DNA from: an uncultured Butyricicoccus sp.
GTDB lineage: Bacteria; Bacillota; Clostridia; Oscillospirales; Butyricicoccaceae
Assembly: GCF_944381005.1 (NCBI RefSeq)
Contig: NZ_CALWJM010000009.1
Location: forward strand, 1-64,000
Reading direction: 5' to 3'
DNA: 64,000 nt
Under the pieces are notes generated by a model, which saw only the letters and a list, made by a program, of their open reading frames with translations, was not told the origin of the DNA and made no database searches. The position numbers were made by a program, and so were the translations under genes. Positions 23,792 through 33,224 of this stretch are shown here, piece after piece (the first letter of the stretch is position 1; every line of letters begins with the position of its first letter).

Positions 23792-24638
23792 CCAAATTTT
23801 CCCGCGCGGACGTGGAACCTTGCTTTTTTTGGCACTGCTGGCACACACACTGTTCATTCCGGCGGCCTCGTGGCTGGGCGCACTGTGCGCCGGACTGTCC
23901 ATCCCTGTGCTGTGCATAATCTTTTTGGCGATTTGCAAAAAAACAGGTACGACCAGCATTTGGGACAGCCTACACCGTGCCCCCAAGTGGCCGCGCCGTG
24001 TGCTTGCGCTGCTGCTGATGGTCAGCGCCGCTTGGTTTGCGTTTCGCACGGCACAGAACAGTGCATCTTTTCTCATAGAAACCGCTTTGGTCAAATGGCC
24101 GCTTTGGCTGGGCGTGATTGCCTTGCTTGTGTTGGGCTGGCTTATTGCCCATCAAGGTGCACCCGCCGTATTTTTATGGGCAATCCCTATGGCGTGGTTA
24201 GCCGGTTTCATTATCTTGCTATCTCTGGTCTTATCTATGCCAGACTGGCAAGTAAATAAATCCATGCTGACCGGCGCATTCTCTCTCGGTGATGTATTCC
24301 GCCAATTTCTCGCGGTTTTGCCAGCCACGATTGCACTTTTACTGTTTTCCGGACATGACGACGCACTTTCGCAAGGCAAAGCGCTTGTTTTTGGTGGACT
24401 GTGTGCCGCCCTGCTGACCGGCTTAACGGTTTTTCGCGCCAGTGCGGTGCTTGGCGCAAACTGCGCCCGTGCCATCTCGTATCCATCTTACGCCGCTGCC
24501 GGTGTTTTTGAACTCGGAACCCTTGCACGCAGTGAAGTGATTTTCGGCATGGCATTTGCCGTGTGTATGACCGCACGCATTGCGTTATTTTGCGCGGTAG
24601 TGCGCACCGGCTGGCAGCTTATGCGCGGCAAATCTTAA
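23784..24638 (+). CDS. GerB-like membrane protein (spore permease type)
   Basis: 284 residues with about eight hydrophobic helices. GerB subunits are amino-acid-permease-like with about 10 helices and 360 residues, so this is shorter. The position after A and C subunits and the segment ISYPSYAAAGVFELGTLARSEVIF, similar to the GerB region before the last helices, support the call. ATG at 23784 has GGAGG eight bases upstream; GTG at 23775 is on the ribosome binding site. It overlaps gerC by 8 bases. Family assignment rests mainly on context. Confidence 0.65.
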   Translation: MPDQIFPRGRGTLLFLALLAHTLFIPAASWLGALCAGLSIPVLCIIFLAICKKTGTTSIWDSLHRAPKWPRRVLALLLMVSAAWFAFRTAQNSASFLIETALVKWPLWLGVIALLVLGWLIAHQGAPAVFLWAIPMAWLAGFIILLSLVLSMPDWQVNKSMLTGAFSLGDVFRQFLAVLPATIALLLFSGHDDALSQGKALVFGGLCAALLTGLTVFRASAVLGANCARAISYPSYAAAGVFELGTLARSEVIFGMAFAVCMTARIALFCAVVRTGWQLMRGKS

Positions 24639-24651
24639 TTGATAAAAAACA

Positions 24652-24681
24652 AAAGTCCTGCCAAAACAATGGCAGGACTTT
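24652..24681. terminator. Bidirectional terminator between the ger operon and dnaJ
   Basis: AAAGTCCTGCC / GGCAGGACTTT with an 8-base loop. A-rich and T-rich flanks allow it to end both convergent transcripts. Confidence 0.88.
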
Positions 24682-24707
24682 CGCTTGTTTTATTCAAATA
24701 TCTTTAT

Positions 24708-25862
24708 TTATTCGCCTTTGAATGCGTCCTTGACTTTATCCCAGAACGATTTGCGCTGCGCTTGATTTTCGTCGGTTGTGGACGATTCAAAATCACGCAG
24801 CAACCGTTTTTGATGCTCGGTCAAACGGGTGGGTACTTCGATTGTGACGCGCACATACTGGTCACCACGGCCGCGGCCGTTTACATTTTGAATGCCCTTT
24901 CCTTTCAAGCGGAATACTGTACCATTCTGCGTGCCTTCCGGAATGGTGTATTCCACTTTGCCGTCAATCGTGGGCACCTGAAGGGTATCGCCCAAAGCTG
25001 CCTGTGGGAAAGAAATCGGAATATCACAAATGACGTTATTGCCGTCACGGTTAAAGATAGGATGCGGACGAATGGCAATCGTGACAATTACATCTCCGTT
25101 CGGCCCGCCATTCGTACCCGCGTTGCCCTGACCGCGCAGTTGGATAGACTGTCCATCATCAATACCTGCGGGAATCTTGACTTTCAACGTGCGGCTTTTG
25201 CGCACTTTACCCGTACCGCTGCACTTTTTACACGGTTTGCGGATAATCTTACCCGTACCGCGGCAGTTGGGGCAGGCGGCCTGTGTCTGGAACATACCGA
25301 GTGGGGTGCGCTGGGTCTGGGTCACCATACCCGAACCACGGCAGTTCGAGCAGGTTTCAACCGAAGAACCCTGTTCGGCACCCGTGCCGCCACAATCTTC
25401 ACAGCTTTCGATGCGATTGATGGAAATTTCCTTTTCACAGCCGAAAGCCGCTTCTTCAAAGCTCAAAATAATGCGCTGTTGCAGCGTTTCGCCGCGCTGG
25501 GGCGCATTGCGCCGCGAACGAGAGGAACCGCCAAAACCACCGCCAAAGAACGAACCGAAGATGTCACCCAAATCGCCCATATCAAAGCCGCCGAATCCAC
25601 CGCCAAAGCCGCCTTGACCGGCGCCGTAATTGGGGTCAACACCGGCAAAGCCGAATTGGTCATAACGGGCGCGCTTATCCTTATCGGACAGCACTTCATA
25701 CGCTTCGTTGAGTTCTTTGAACTTTTCAGCCGCTTCGGGGTTGTCCCGGTTGAGGTCGGGGTGGTATTTTTTGGCAAGTTTGCGGTGGGCTTTCTTGATA
25801 TCCTCATCGGATGCGCTCTTGGAAACGCCCAATACTTCGTAATAATCTCTTTTGTCAGCCAT
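24708..25862 (-). CDS. dnaJ: Chaperone DnaJ (Hsp40)
   Basis: A 384-residue type I Hsp40. J domain (1-70) with HPD at 34-36, a Gly/Phe-rich linker (about 75-115), then four CxxCxGxG zinc repeats ([32 protein letters not shown]) and the C-terminal substrate-binding domains. GAGG lies nine bases before the ATG. It is last gene of the hrcA-grpE-dnaK-dnaJ operon; a strong hairpin lies between dnaK and dnaJ. Confidence 0.98.
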   Translation of the reverse strand: MADKRDYYEVLGVSKSASDEDIKKAHRKLAKKYHPDLNRDNPEAAEKFKELNEAYEVLSDKDKRARYDQFGFAGVDPNYGAGQGGFGGGFGGFDMGDLGDIFGSFFGGGFGGSSRSRRNAPQRGETLQQRIILSFEEAAFGCEKEISINRIESCEDCGGTGAEQGSSVETCSNCRGSGMVTQTQRTPLGMFQTQAACPNCRGTGKIIRKPCKKCSGTGKVRKSRTLKVKIPAGIDDGQSIQLRGQGNAGTNGGPNGDVIVTIAIRPHPIFNRDGNNVICDIPISFPQAALGDTLQVPTIDGKVEYTIPEGTQNGTVFRLKGKGIQNVNGRGRGDQYVRVTIEVPTRLTEHQKRLLRDFESSTTDENQAQRKSFWDKVKDAFKGE

Positions 25863-25912
25863 GTATCATAACCTCGTATTGCTCTACAACAAACCTCAGA
25901 TAGACAGCGGAA

Positions 25913-25939
25913 AACGGAAAGGACGCAGTCCTTTCCGTT
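25913..25939 (-). promoter_or_regulatory. Hairpin between dnaK and dnaJ
   Basis: A 12-bp perfect stem AACGGAAAGGAC / GTCCTTTCCGTT with a 3-base loop. On the minus strand only four T follow, so it may reduce read-through into dnaJ or stabilise the dnaK mRNA end. Confidence 0.6.
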
Positions 25940-25957
25940 CCGGTGTTCAACGGTATC

Positions 25958-27793
25958 TTACTTCTTGTCGTCGTCCTTGACCTCGGTGAAGTCAGCGTCT
26001 ACAAAATCGCCCTGTGCGCCGCCAGTCTGCTGACCGCCCATGTTGGGGTCACCCTGCGGAGCCTGCTGCGCATAAATCTTCTGCGCAATCTCACCGAACT
26101 TCTTGGACAGTCCATCGGATGCCATCTTAATCATCTCGATGTCAGTGCCCTTGAGTGCTTCCTTTACCTTGTCGATTTCAGCCTGTACTGCGCTCTTTTC
26201 GTCGGCAGACAGCTTATCACCCAAGTCACTCATTGCCTTTTCAGACTGGAATACCAGCTGTTCGGCGCTGTTGCGGGTGTCAACTTCTTCCTTGCGCTTC
26301 TTGTCCTCGGCTGCAAACTGCTCTGCTTCCTGCATCGCCTTGTTGATTTCTTCCTGAGACAGGTTGGAGGATGCCGTAATGGTGATTTTCTGTTCCTTGC
26401 CTGTGCCCAAATCCTTAGCCGATACGTTTACAATACCGTTTGCGTCGATATCGAAGGTAACTTCAATCTGCGGAACGCCACGCGGAGCCGGTGCAATGCC
26501 GTCGAGGGTAAAGCGGCCAAGCGTCTTGTTACCGGCTGCCATCTCGCGTTCACCTTGCAGAACGTGGATTTCAACCGAAGGCTGGTTGTCGGCTGCGGTC
26601 GAGAATACCTGGCTCTTCTTGGTCGGAATGGTGGTGTTGCGCTCAATCAGACGGGTGCATACGCCGCCCAGTGTCTCAATACCCAGAGACAGCGGGGTAA
26701 CATCGAGCAGCAGAACGTCCTTGACTTCGCCGCCCAGTACGCCGCCTTGAATGGCTGCACCGATAGCAACACATTCATCCGGGTTGATGCCCTTAAAGCC
26801 GTCCTTGCCGGTGATGTTCTTAACCGCTTCCTGAACAGCCGGAATACGGGACGAACCGCCAACCAACAGAACCTTTGCCAAATCACCTGCCTGCAAGCCA
26901 GCATCGCTCATTGCCTGACGAACCGGGCCCATGGTTGCTTCTACCAGGTCTGCGGTCAGCTCATTGAACTTTGCACGGGTCAGGGTCAATTCCAGATGCT
27001 TGGGGCCGGTTGCATCAGCGGTGATATACGGCTGGTTGATGGAAGTGGAAGTCATGCCGGACAGCTCAATCTTTGCCTTCTCAGCTGCTTCCTTCAGGCG
27101 CTGCATTGCCATCTTGTCCTTGGACAGGTCAACGCCTTCCTTGTTCTTGAACTCCTGTACCATCCAGTCCATAATGCGCTGGTCGAAGTCATCGCCGCCC
27201 AGATGGTTATTACCAGCGGTTGCCAGAACTTCCAGAACGCCGTCGCCGATATCCAGAATGGATACATCGAACGTACCGCCGCCCAAGTCATAAACCATAA
27301 TCTTCTGCTCGGTTTCCTTATCTACACCATAAGCGAGTGCCGCAGCGGTCGGCTCGTTGATGATACGCAGAACATCCAGACCAGCAATCTTACCAGCATC
27401 CTTGGTTGCCTGACGCTGAGAGTCGGTGAAGTAAGCCGGAACGGTGATAACTGCCTGTGTGACCGGAGAACCAATATAGGCTTCTGCGTCTGCCTTGAGC
27501 TTTTGCAGAATCATTGCAGAGATTTCCTGCGGAGAATACTGCTTGTCGTCAATGCCAACGCGGTAATCCGAACCCATGTGGCGCTTAATAGAAATAATCG
27601 TGCGGTCAGCGTTGGTAACAGCCTGACGCTTTGCAACCTGACCAACCATGCGTTCGCCAGTCTTGGAGAATGCAACAACCGACGGCGTAGTACGCGCGCC
27701 TTCCGCGTTTGCAATAACGGTCGGTTCGCCGCCCTCCATGACAGCGACACAGCTATTTGTGGTACCTAAGTCAATACCAATAATCTTGCCCAT
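25958..27793 (-). CDS. dnaK: Chaperone DnaK (Hsp70)
   Basis: 611 residues. The ATPase domain begins [14 protein letters not shown] and carries [15 protein letters not shown] and the LVGGSSRIP segment. The substrate-binding domain starts near [11 protein letters not shown], and the C terminus ends in a Gly/Gln-rich linker and EVKDDDKK. This is the Firmicute length, without the loop found in proteobacteria. AAGGAG lies nine bases before the ATG. Confidence 0.99.
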   Translation of the reverse strand: MGKIIGIDLGTTNSCVAVMEGGEPTVIANAEGARTTPSVVAFSKTGERMVGQVAKRQAVTNADRTIISIKRHMGSDYRVGIDDKQYSPQEISAMILQKLKADAEAYIGSPVTQAVITVPAYFTDSQRQATKDAGKIAGLDVLRIINEPTAAALAYGVDKETEQKIMVYDLGGGTFDVSILDIGDGVLEVLATAGNNHLGGDDFDQRIMDWMVQEFKNKEGVDLSKDKMAMQRLKEAAEKAKIELSGMTSTSINQPYITADATGPKHLELTLTRAKFNELTADLVEATMGPVRQAMSDAGLQAGDLAKVLLVGGSSRIPAVQEAVKNITGKDGFKGINPDECVAIGAAIQGGVLGGEVKDVLLLDVTPLSLGIETLGGVCTRLIERNTTIPTKKSQVFSTAADNQPSVEIHVLQGEREMAAGNKTLGRFTLDGIAPAPRGVPQIEVTFDIDANGIVNVSAKDLGTGKEQKITITASSNLSQEEINKAMQEAEQFAAEDKKRKEEVDTRNSAEQLVFQSEKAMSDLGDKLSADEKSAVQAEIDKVKEALKGTDIEMIKMASDGLSKKFGEIAQKIYAQQAPQGDPNMGGQQTGGAQGDFVDADFTEVKDDDKK

Positions 27794-27843
27794 AATTCAA
27801 GACTCCTTATCAATATAAAAACAGATGTTTTTTTGAACTAATT

Positions 27844-28392
27844 TTAGTTTGCAACTTTGACCATTGCGTGACGAATCACCTTGTCACCCAACTGGAAGCC
27901 CTTCTGGAACACTTCGGCAATCACATTTTCATCCATCGTTTCATCATCAATGTGCATGACGGCGTTGTGCAGATTGGGGTCAAACGTGGTGCCCGGCTCG
28001 GCTGCAATCTCGGTGACGCCCAGCGACTGGAAACTTTCCATCATTTGCTGATACGTCAATTCGATGCCCTGCTTGTAAGCCGTGTCTTCGGTGGGCTGCG
28101 CCAGTGCGCGGGACAGGTTATCCACCGTTGTCAACAGTGCTTTGACTGCATAAGCAACCGCTTCAGCGTGTACGCCCTCGCGCTCGGCACGGCTGCGCTT
28201 GCGGAAATTATCATACTCGGCTGCCATGCGAAGAAAACGGTCGTTCAGCTCATCGTACTTTTTTTGCAGCTCGGCTGCTTCCCCGTTGGATTCGGGTTGC
28301 GCATCGGCCTGCGGCTCGGTCTGCTCTGCGGTTTCCTCCGGTACGATTTGCTCTTCGTCCAGCTCCGGTGCGAGTTCTTTTTCTTTAGCCAT
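27844..28392 (-). CDS. grpE: Nucleotide exchange factor GrpE
   Basis: 182 residues: an acidic Glu/Gln-rich N terminus (1-45), a long coiled coil (about 45-100; YDELNDRFLRMAAEYDNFRKR) and a C-terminal beta domain (PGTTFDPNLHNAVMHIDDE). It releases ADP from DnaK. CGAGGT precedes the ATG. It lies between hrcA and dnaK with a short gap on each side. Confidence 0.97.
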   Translation of the reverse strand: MAKEKELAPELDEEQIVPEETAEQTEPQADAQPESNGEAAELQKKYDELNDRFLRMAAEYDNFRKRSRAEREGVHAEAVAYAVKALLTTVDNLSRALAQPTEDTAYKQGIELTYQQMMESFQSLGVTEIAAEPGTTFDPNLHNAVMHIDDETMDENVIAEVFQKGFQLGDKVIRHAMVKVAN

Positions 28393-28406
28393 TCTAAAAT
28401 ACCTCG

Positions 28407-29444
28407 TTATTTATTTTCATCGTAAAAGGTTTCGGCAATAAGTTTATTCAGCCCTTTGGCAAAACCGGATAATCGTGCGGACAATGCCGCATAATCCATG
28501 CGAGTGGGGCCGACGATACCGATAATACCTTGACCAATTTCACCGATACCATACTTGGCGTAAATCATACTGGTGTCGGACAGCGGATTTTCTCCGTTTT
28601 CCGAGCCAATAAAAATCTGTACGCCGTCGATTTCTCTCTGTAAAGGAATCAGATGTTTTTTGTCGTCGCTCATATAGGCCAGCAAGGTCTGTGCTTTGCC
28701 TGTGTCGTGGTACTCCGGGAAACGCAACAATTTGTTTGCGCCTTCGAGAAATACCTGCTGGTTTCCAAGGTCTTCAATGAGTTCGGATACAAATTCAGCA
28801 ACCGGCCCAAGCAATGCGGTCGTGCCCGCAGCGCGGCGCACCACGTCGAAACGCTCGGCTGTGATTTGTGCCATTGGAATCGCGGTCAATGTCTGATTGA
28901 GCACATAGGTCAATAACTCCGCTTGCTCTTTGGTGACCGGTGCAGCCGTGTGAACCAACTTGTTTTTCACGACATTGGCATCGGTGACGATGACAATGAC
29001 ATAAGTGTTTGCATCGACTGCCACCAATTCAAACTGCCGAATGGACACGCGGGACAAATGCGGCGTGACCGCAACGGCGGCGTAATTGGTCAGCGACGAA
29101 ATCAGCCGCCCCGCCTCTTGAATCAGGCGGTCAAGCTCTTTGGCTTTGAGTGCCATCAATGCGCTTTCATCGCTCGCACCGGCGGGCGATACTTCAGGGC
29201 GGCGCATGAGGTGGTCGACGTAGAAGCGGTAGCCCTTGTGAGAAGGCACACGACCGGCGGAAGTGTGCGGCTTTTCAAGATAGCCCATCTCCTCCAGTTC
29301 GCTCATCTCGTTGCGGATGGTTGCAGAGGAGAATTTCAGTTCGGGCAAGGCCGAAAGCGCCTTGGAACCGACTGGTTCGGCCGTGCGGATATATTCGGCA
29401 ATGATGGCTTTGAGAATTTGCTGTTTGCGTTCGGAAAGCTCCAC
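28407..29444 (-). CDS. hrcA: Heat-inducible transcription repressor HrcA
   Basis: 345 residues from the preferred GTG. An N-terminal winged helix (ELSERKQQILKAII, SSATIRNEMSELEEMGYLEKPHTSAGRVPS) is followed by the HrcA dimer and IGSENG-containing domains. It binds the CIRCE operator found 34 bases upstream. I prefer the GTG at 29444, because AAAGGAG then lies ten bases away; the in-frame ATG at 29453 is only one base from that site, too close to work. The protein would then begin M-E-L-S-E-R, like other HrcA proteins. Confidence 0.95.
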   Translation of the reverse strand: MELSERKQQILKAIIAEYIRTAEPVGSKALSALPELKFSSATIRNEMSELEEMGYLEKPHTSAGRVPSHKGYRFYVDHLMRRPEVSPAGASDESALMALKAKELDRLIQEAGRLISSLTNYAAVAVTPHLSRVSIRQFELVAVDANTYVIVIVTDANVVKNKLVHTAAPVTKEQAELLTYVLNQTLTAIPMAQITAERFDVVRRAAGTTALLGPVAEFVSELIEDLGNQQVFLEGANKLLRFPEYHDTGKAQTLLAYMSDDKKHLIPLQREIDGVQIFIGSENGENPLSDTSMIYAKYGIGEIGQGIIGIVGPTRMDYAALSARLSGFAKGLNKLIAETFYDENK

Positions 29445-29477
29445 TTTGCCCATGCTCCTTTGTCTGAATTTTCAGCC

Positions 29478-29504
29478 TTAGCACTCAATATCCCTGAGTG
29501 CTAA
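29478..29504 (-). promoter_or_regulatory. CIRCE operator
   Basis: A perfect TTAGCACTC, 9 bases, GAGTGCTAA, the HrcA-binding inverted repeat. It sits at the transcription start of the hrcA operon, directly after the -10 box. Confidence 0.98.
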
Positions 29505-29508
29505 ACAT

Positions 29509-29537
29509 AATGTACCACCGGGAACGGTTCCTGTCAA
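29509..29537 (-). promoter_or_regulatory. hrcA operon promoter
   Basis: On the minus strand TTGACA (29532-29537), 17 bases, TACATT (29509-29514) with an extended -10 TGG. CIRCE begins five bases later, so bound HrcA blocks initiation. Confidence 0.85.
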
Positions 29538-29815
29538 GGGGCTTATGTGAATTATTTGTGAATCAATATGAGCAAATTGCAAACGAAGTGACGGGAAACC
29601 GATGGAAATGATGAAAATGGCAGAAACAGCAGGCAACAGTCGTTCATCTGCCAAAATCATATGAGAAAAGAACATACCTGCCCAACCATTAGCGGGCGGC
29701 AACAGACTGTGCCAAATAACCGTTTGCACAGCGCAAACCGGTTGAACTGCCAAAAATATCGCGTGTGAAAAAGCAAAATTCGGCAATCCGGTCAGGCAGT
29801 ATCTGACAGAAATTG

Positions 29816-29844
29816 TTGTGACAGGGGCACTTTTCTGCTATAAT
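29816..29844 (+). promoter_or_regulatory. lepA-hemW promoter
   Basis: TTGTGA (29816-29821), 17 bases, perfect TATAAT (29839-29844) with extended -10 TGC. A GC hairpin follows in the leader. Confidence 0.75.
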
Positions 29845-29918
29845 AAATCGTATCTATAAGAGTTTTGCGGGGCGCGACATCAGCCGCGCCCGATGACTTT
29901 GCATGAAGGAGCATTTGT

Positions 29919-31727
29919 GTGAAGAACCAACAGAACATTCGTAACTTTTCTATTATTGCCCATATTGACCACGGAAAATCAACCTTAGCCGACCGCCTGC
30001 TGGAGCAGTGTAAAGCGGTCACGCAGCGCGAGATGGAAGAACAGCTGCTCGATAACATGGACTTGGAGCGCGAACGCGGCATCACCATCAAAGCGCGTGC
30101 CGTGCGCATGGATTATCAGGCCGATGACGGTCAGATTTATCACATGAACCTGATTGATACGCCGGGCCATGTGGACTTTAACTATGAAGTCTCCCGTTCA
30201 CTGGCAGCGTGTGAAGGTGCGTTGCTGGTCGTAGACGCGGCACAGGGCATTGAGGCGCAGACACTGGGCAACACCTATCTGGCACTGGAGCACAATCTGG
30301 AAATCGTGCCGGTCATCAATAAAATTGACCTGCCCGCTGCCGACCCCGCCCGCGTCAAGCAGGAGATTGAAGACATCATCGGCATTCCCGCCGAGGACGC
30401 GCCCGAAATCTCTGCCAAAGTGGGTTTAAACATCCATGAAGTGCTCGAACGCATTGTACACGACATCCCCGCCCCCACTGGCGACCCCGAAGCACCGCTG
30501 CGCGCGCTGGTATTTGACAGCCAGTATGACCCCTATAAAGGCGTTATTGTCTATATGCGTCTGATGGATGGTCAGATGAAACCGGGCATGAAAGTGCGCA
30601 TGATGGCGACCGGTGCCGAATTTCAGGTGATTGAGTGCGGCTATATGCACCCGCTCGGTCTGGCACCGTCTGATTCGCTGTCTGCCGGTGAAGTCGGTTA
30701 TTTTACCGCTTCTATTAAGAATGTGGCAGATACCCGTGTGGGTGATACCGTAACTGGTGTCGAGAATCCAACACCTGAAGCCCTGCCCGGCTACCGCAAG
30801 GCACAGCCGATGGTGTATTGTGGTATCTATACCGAGGACGGTTCCAAATATCCGGACTTGCGCGACGCGCTGGAAAAATTACAGCTCAACGATGCCGCGT
30901 TGTCGTTTGAGCCGGAATCCTCCATTGCACTGGGCTTCGGTTTCCGCTGTGGTTTCCTCGGTATGCTGCACATGGAAATCATTCAGGAGCGCTTGGAACG
31001 CGAGTTTGACCTGGATTTGGTCACCACGCTGCCGTCGGTTATCTATGAAATCGTTAAGACCGACGGTTCCACCGTTTGGATTGACAATCCCCACGATTAC
31101 CCCGACCCGGCACTGATTGCCGAAGCGCGGGAACCGTTCGTCAAGGCTTCTATCATCACGCCTCAGGAATTTGTCGGCAATATCATGCCCATGTGCCAAG
31201 ACCGCCGAAGCGTTTTCAAAGACATGCAGTATTTGGACTCGACGCTGGTGGAACTGCACTATGAAATGCCCATCAACGAAATCATTTATGATTTCTTCGA
31301 CGCACTCAAAGCGCGCACCAAGGGCTATGCGTCGCTGGACTATGAACTGAGCGATTACCGTAAAAGCGATTTGGTCAAGGTCGATATGCTGTTAAACGGC
31401 GACCAAGTAGATGCGCTGTCCTTTATTGCGCACCGTGAAAAGGCATATGCCCGTGCGCGTCGCATCTGCGAAAAGCTCAAGGAAAATATCCCGCGTCAGT
31501 TGTTTGAAGTCCCCATTCAGGCAGCAATTGGCGGCAAGGTCATTGCACGCGAAACGGTCAAGGCGGTGCGCAAGGACGTTTTGGCCAAGTGCTACGGCGG
31601 CGATATCACCCGAAAGAAAAAACTGCTTGAAAAGCAGAAGGAAGGCAAAAAGCGTATGCGCACACTGGGCACCGTACAAGTGCCGAGCGAAGCATTTTTG
31701 GCCGTACTCAAACTCGATGAAGAATAA
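29919..31727 (+). CDS. lepA: Elongation factor 4 (LepA)
   Basis: A 602-residue translational GTPase that remodels stalled or back-translocated ribosomes. G motifs: [32 protein letters not shown]-like domains III and V and the LepA-specific C terminus ([21 protein letters not shown]) follow. The start is GTG with AAGGAG seven bases upstream. The end overlaps hemW by 11 bases. Confidence 0.98.
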   Translation: MKNQQNIRNFSIIAHIDHGKSTLADRLLEQCKAVTQREMEEQLLDNMDLERERGITIKARAVRMDYQADDGQIYHMNLIDTPGHVDFNYEVSRSLAACEGALLVVDAAQGIEAQTLGNTYLALEHNLEIVPVINKIDLPAADPARVKQEIEDIIGIPAEDAPEISAKVGLNIHEVLERIVHDIPAPTGDPEAPLRALVFDSQYDPYKGVIVYMRLMDGQMKPGMKVRMMATGAEFQVIECGYMHPLGLAPSDSLSAGEVGYFTASIKNVADTRVGDTVTGVENPTPEALPGYRKAQPMVYCGIYTEDGSKYPDLRDALEKLQLNDAALSFEPESSIALGFGFRCGFLGMLHMEIIQERLEREFDLDLVTTLPSVIYEIVKTDGSTVWIDNPHDYPDPALIAEAREPFVKASIITPQEFVGNIMPMCQDRRSVFKDMQYLDSTLVELHYEMPINEIIYDFFDALKARTKGYASLDYELSDYRKSDLVKVDMLLNGDQVDALSFIAHREKAYARARRICEKLKENIPRQLFEVPIQAAIGGKVIARETVKAVRKDVLAKCYGGDITRKKKLLEKQKEGKKRMRTLGTVQVPSEAFLAVLKLDEE

Positions 31728-32847
31728 CGCACCGTTTGGACTATATATCCATGTCCCATTCTGTGCATCCAAATGCCGGTACTGTGACTTTTATTCTTTT
31801 GCCGGTGACACTGCACAGATGGAGCATTTTGTACAGGCAATAGATAGACAAGCCGAACGGTTTGCGCCAATGCTAGCAGGCCGAACGGCAGATACCGTTT
31901 ATTTTGGCGGTGGTACGCCGTCTTTGCTGGGTGGCGAGCGGCTTTCCAAATTGCTGCAAATGCTTTCCAATCGATTTTCCATTGCTCCCCATGCCGAAAT
32001 CACAGTCGAATGTAATCCCGATTCTATGGACACTGATTTGTTGCATGTTCTGCGCAAAGCCAGAGTCAATCGGCTTTCGATTGGCGTGCAGTCGGCACAC
32101 GATGCAGAATTGCGTCTGCTGGGGCGGCGGCACACCTTTGCACAGGCCTGTACCGCTGTACGCAACGCCCAGCAGACCGGTTTTGATAATATCAGTGTTG
32201 ATTTGATGTATGGCTTGCCCGGACAATCCGAGCAAATGCTTTTTCAATCGGTGGATGCACTGCTTGCGCTCCACCCGCAACACCTTTCCTGTTACAGTCT
32301 CAAACTAGAACCGGGTACCCCAATGGGACAAGAGCAGCCGGTTTTGCCCGATGACGATGCACAGGCAGACTGGTATTTATCGCTGTGTGAGCGGCTCACA
32401 CAAGCCGGCTATCTTCACTATGAGATTTCCAACTGGGCCAAACCGGGCTTTTATTCCCGGCACAATAGCCGCTATTGGACATTGTCTGACTATTTGGGGC
32501 TCGGGCCGGGCGCCCACTCCTATTTAAATGGCAAACGGTTTGCCTATCGCCCCTCCCTCACCGATTTTTGCGATTGTCCACAGCCTGTGCAGGAAGAATT
32601 GGTCGCTGGTTTTGCGCCGCATGCCGAATATATCATGCTGCGGCTGCGCACGGCAGACGGCATTGACCGTTTGGATTTTGAATCGCGCTTTGGGCGTTCC
32701 TTTGCGCCCTATGCCGCACGGCTGGCCGCGCTCCGAGCACCGGGGCTGACTCTTGAGACGGCTGACGGCTGGCGGCTGACCGAGCGAGGGTTTTTGGTTT
32801 CCAACAGCATTATCACCGACGTGCTCAGCGTCGATGAAATGATATAA
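31717..32847 (+). CDS. hemW: Radical SAM heme chaperone HemW
   Basis: 376 residues. The radical SAM motif C16-x3-C20-x2-C23 (CASKCRYC) lies in [15 protein letters not shown], followed by the SAM-binding [14 protein letters not shown], typical of HemW rather than the coproporphyrinogen dehydrogenase HemN, is present. The ATG overlaps the lepA end and has no clear ribosome binding site, so translational coupling to lepA is likely. The frame is open far upstream, but that part is inside lepA. Confidence 0.93.
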   Translation: MKNNAPFGLYIHVPFCASKCRYCDFYSFAGDTAQMEHFVQAIDRQAERFAPMLAGRTADTVYFGGGTPSLLGGERLSKLLQMLSNRFSIAPHAEITVECNPDSMDTDLLHVLRKARVNRLSIGVQSAHDAELRLLGRRHTFAQACTAVRNAQQTGFDNISVDLMYGLPGQSEQMLFQSVDALLALHPQHLSCYSLKLEPGTPMGQEQPVLPDDDAQADWYLSLCERLTQAGYLHYEISNWAKPGFYSRHNSRYWTLSDYLGLGPGAHSYLNGKRFAYRPSLTDFCDCPQPVQEELVAGFAPHAEYIMLRLRTADGIDRLDFESRFGRSFAPYAARLAALRAPGLTLETADGWRLTERGFLVSNSIITDVLSVDEMI

Positions 32848-32848
32848 T
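32840..32848 (+). promoter_or_regulatory. Candidate extended -10 promoter for the UPF0237/UPF0210 pair
   Basis: TGA-TATAAT (-10 at 32843-32848) overlaps the hemW stop codon. No good -35 was seen. A GGGCG-CACGT-CGCCC hairpin follows at 32859-32873. Confidence 0.35.
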
Positions 32849-32913
32849 CAACCAACGGGCGCACGTCGCCCAACAGTTTATTCACTTTTTTCAAGGATTT
32901 GGAGGACACGAAT

Positions 32914-33183
32914 ATGCGTGCAGTCATCACAGTCGTAGGAAAAGACAGAACGGGCATCATTGCCTCGATTTCACAGAAGTTATCTGACCACAAGGTAAAC
33001 ATTCAGGATATCTCACAGAATGTTATGGATGAGATGTTTGCGATGGTTATGTTTGTGGACATTACGGCCTGTACGGTGTCGTTTGACGCACTGTGCGCCG
33101 AGCTGGACGGCGTGGGCGAACAGCTTGGCATGAAAATTCACTGTATGCATGAGGATATCTTCAATGCGATGCACCGCATTTAA
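32914..33183 (+). CDS. ACT domain protein, UPF0237 family
   Basis: 89 residues forming essentially one ACT domain: RAVITVVGKDRTGIIASISQKLSDHKVNIQDIS is the classical ligand-binding half. ATG at 32914 has GGAGG eight bases upstream. It probably binds an amino acid or similar small ligand. It precedes the UPF0210 gene by 41 bases, the usual conserved pairing. No biochemical role is established that I can name. Confidence 0.9.
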   Translation: MRAVITVVGKDRTGIIASISQKLSDHKVNIQDISQNVMDEMFAMVMFVDITACTVSFDALCAELDGVGEQLGMKIHCMHEDIFNAMHRI

Positions 33184-33224
33184 TTGAACAGTGCGGAAAT
33201 TACACGATTTGAGGTGCACAGACC

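Larger units (their letters stand above)
29454..29918. other. Regulatory gap between hrcA and lepA
   Basis: A 465-base gene-free stretch between divergent operons. It holds CIRCE and the hrcA promoter at the left and the lepA promoter with a leader hairpin (GGGCGCG / CGCGCCC) at the right. The central 29538-29815 has one imperfect hairpin near 29720-29745 and no supported gene. Confidence 0.6.

Noticed and set aside
25943..27769. 608-residue open frame opposite dnaK
   Set aside because: Antisense shadow caused by low stop-codon density in the dnaK complement; no family similarity.
29478..29786. 102-residue open frame on the minus strand before hrcA
   Set aside because: It would run through the hrcA promoter and CIRCE and has no ribosome binding site.
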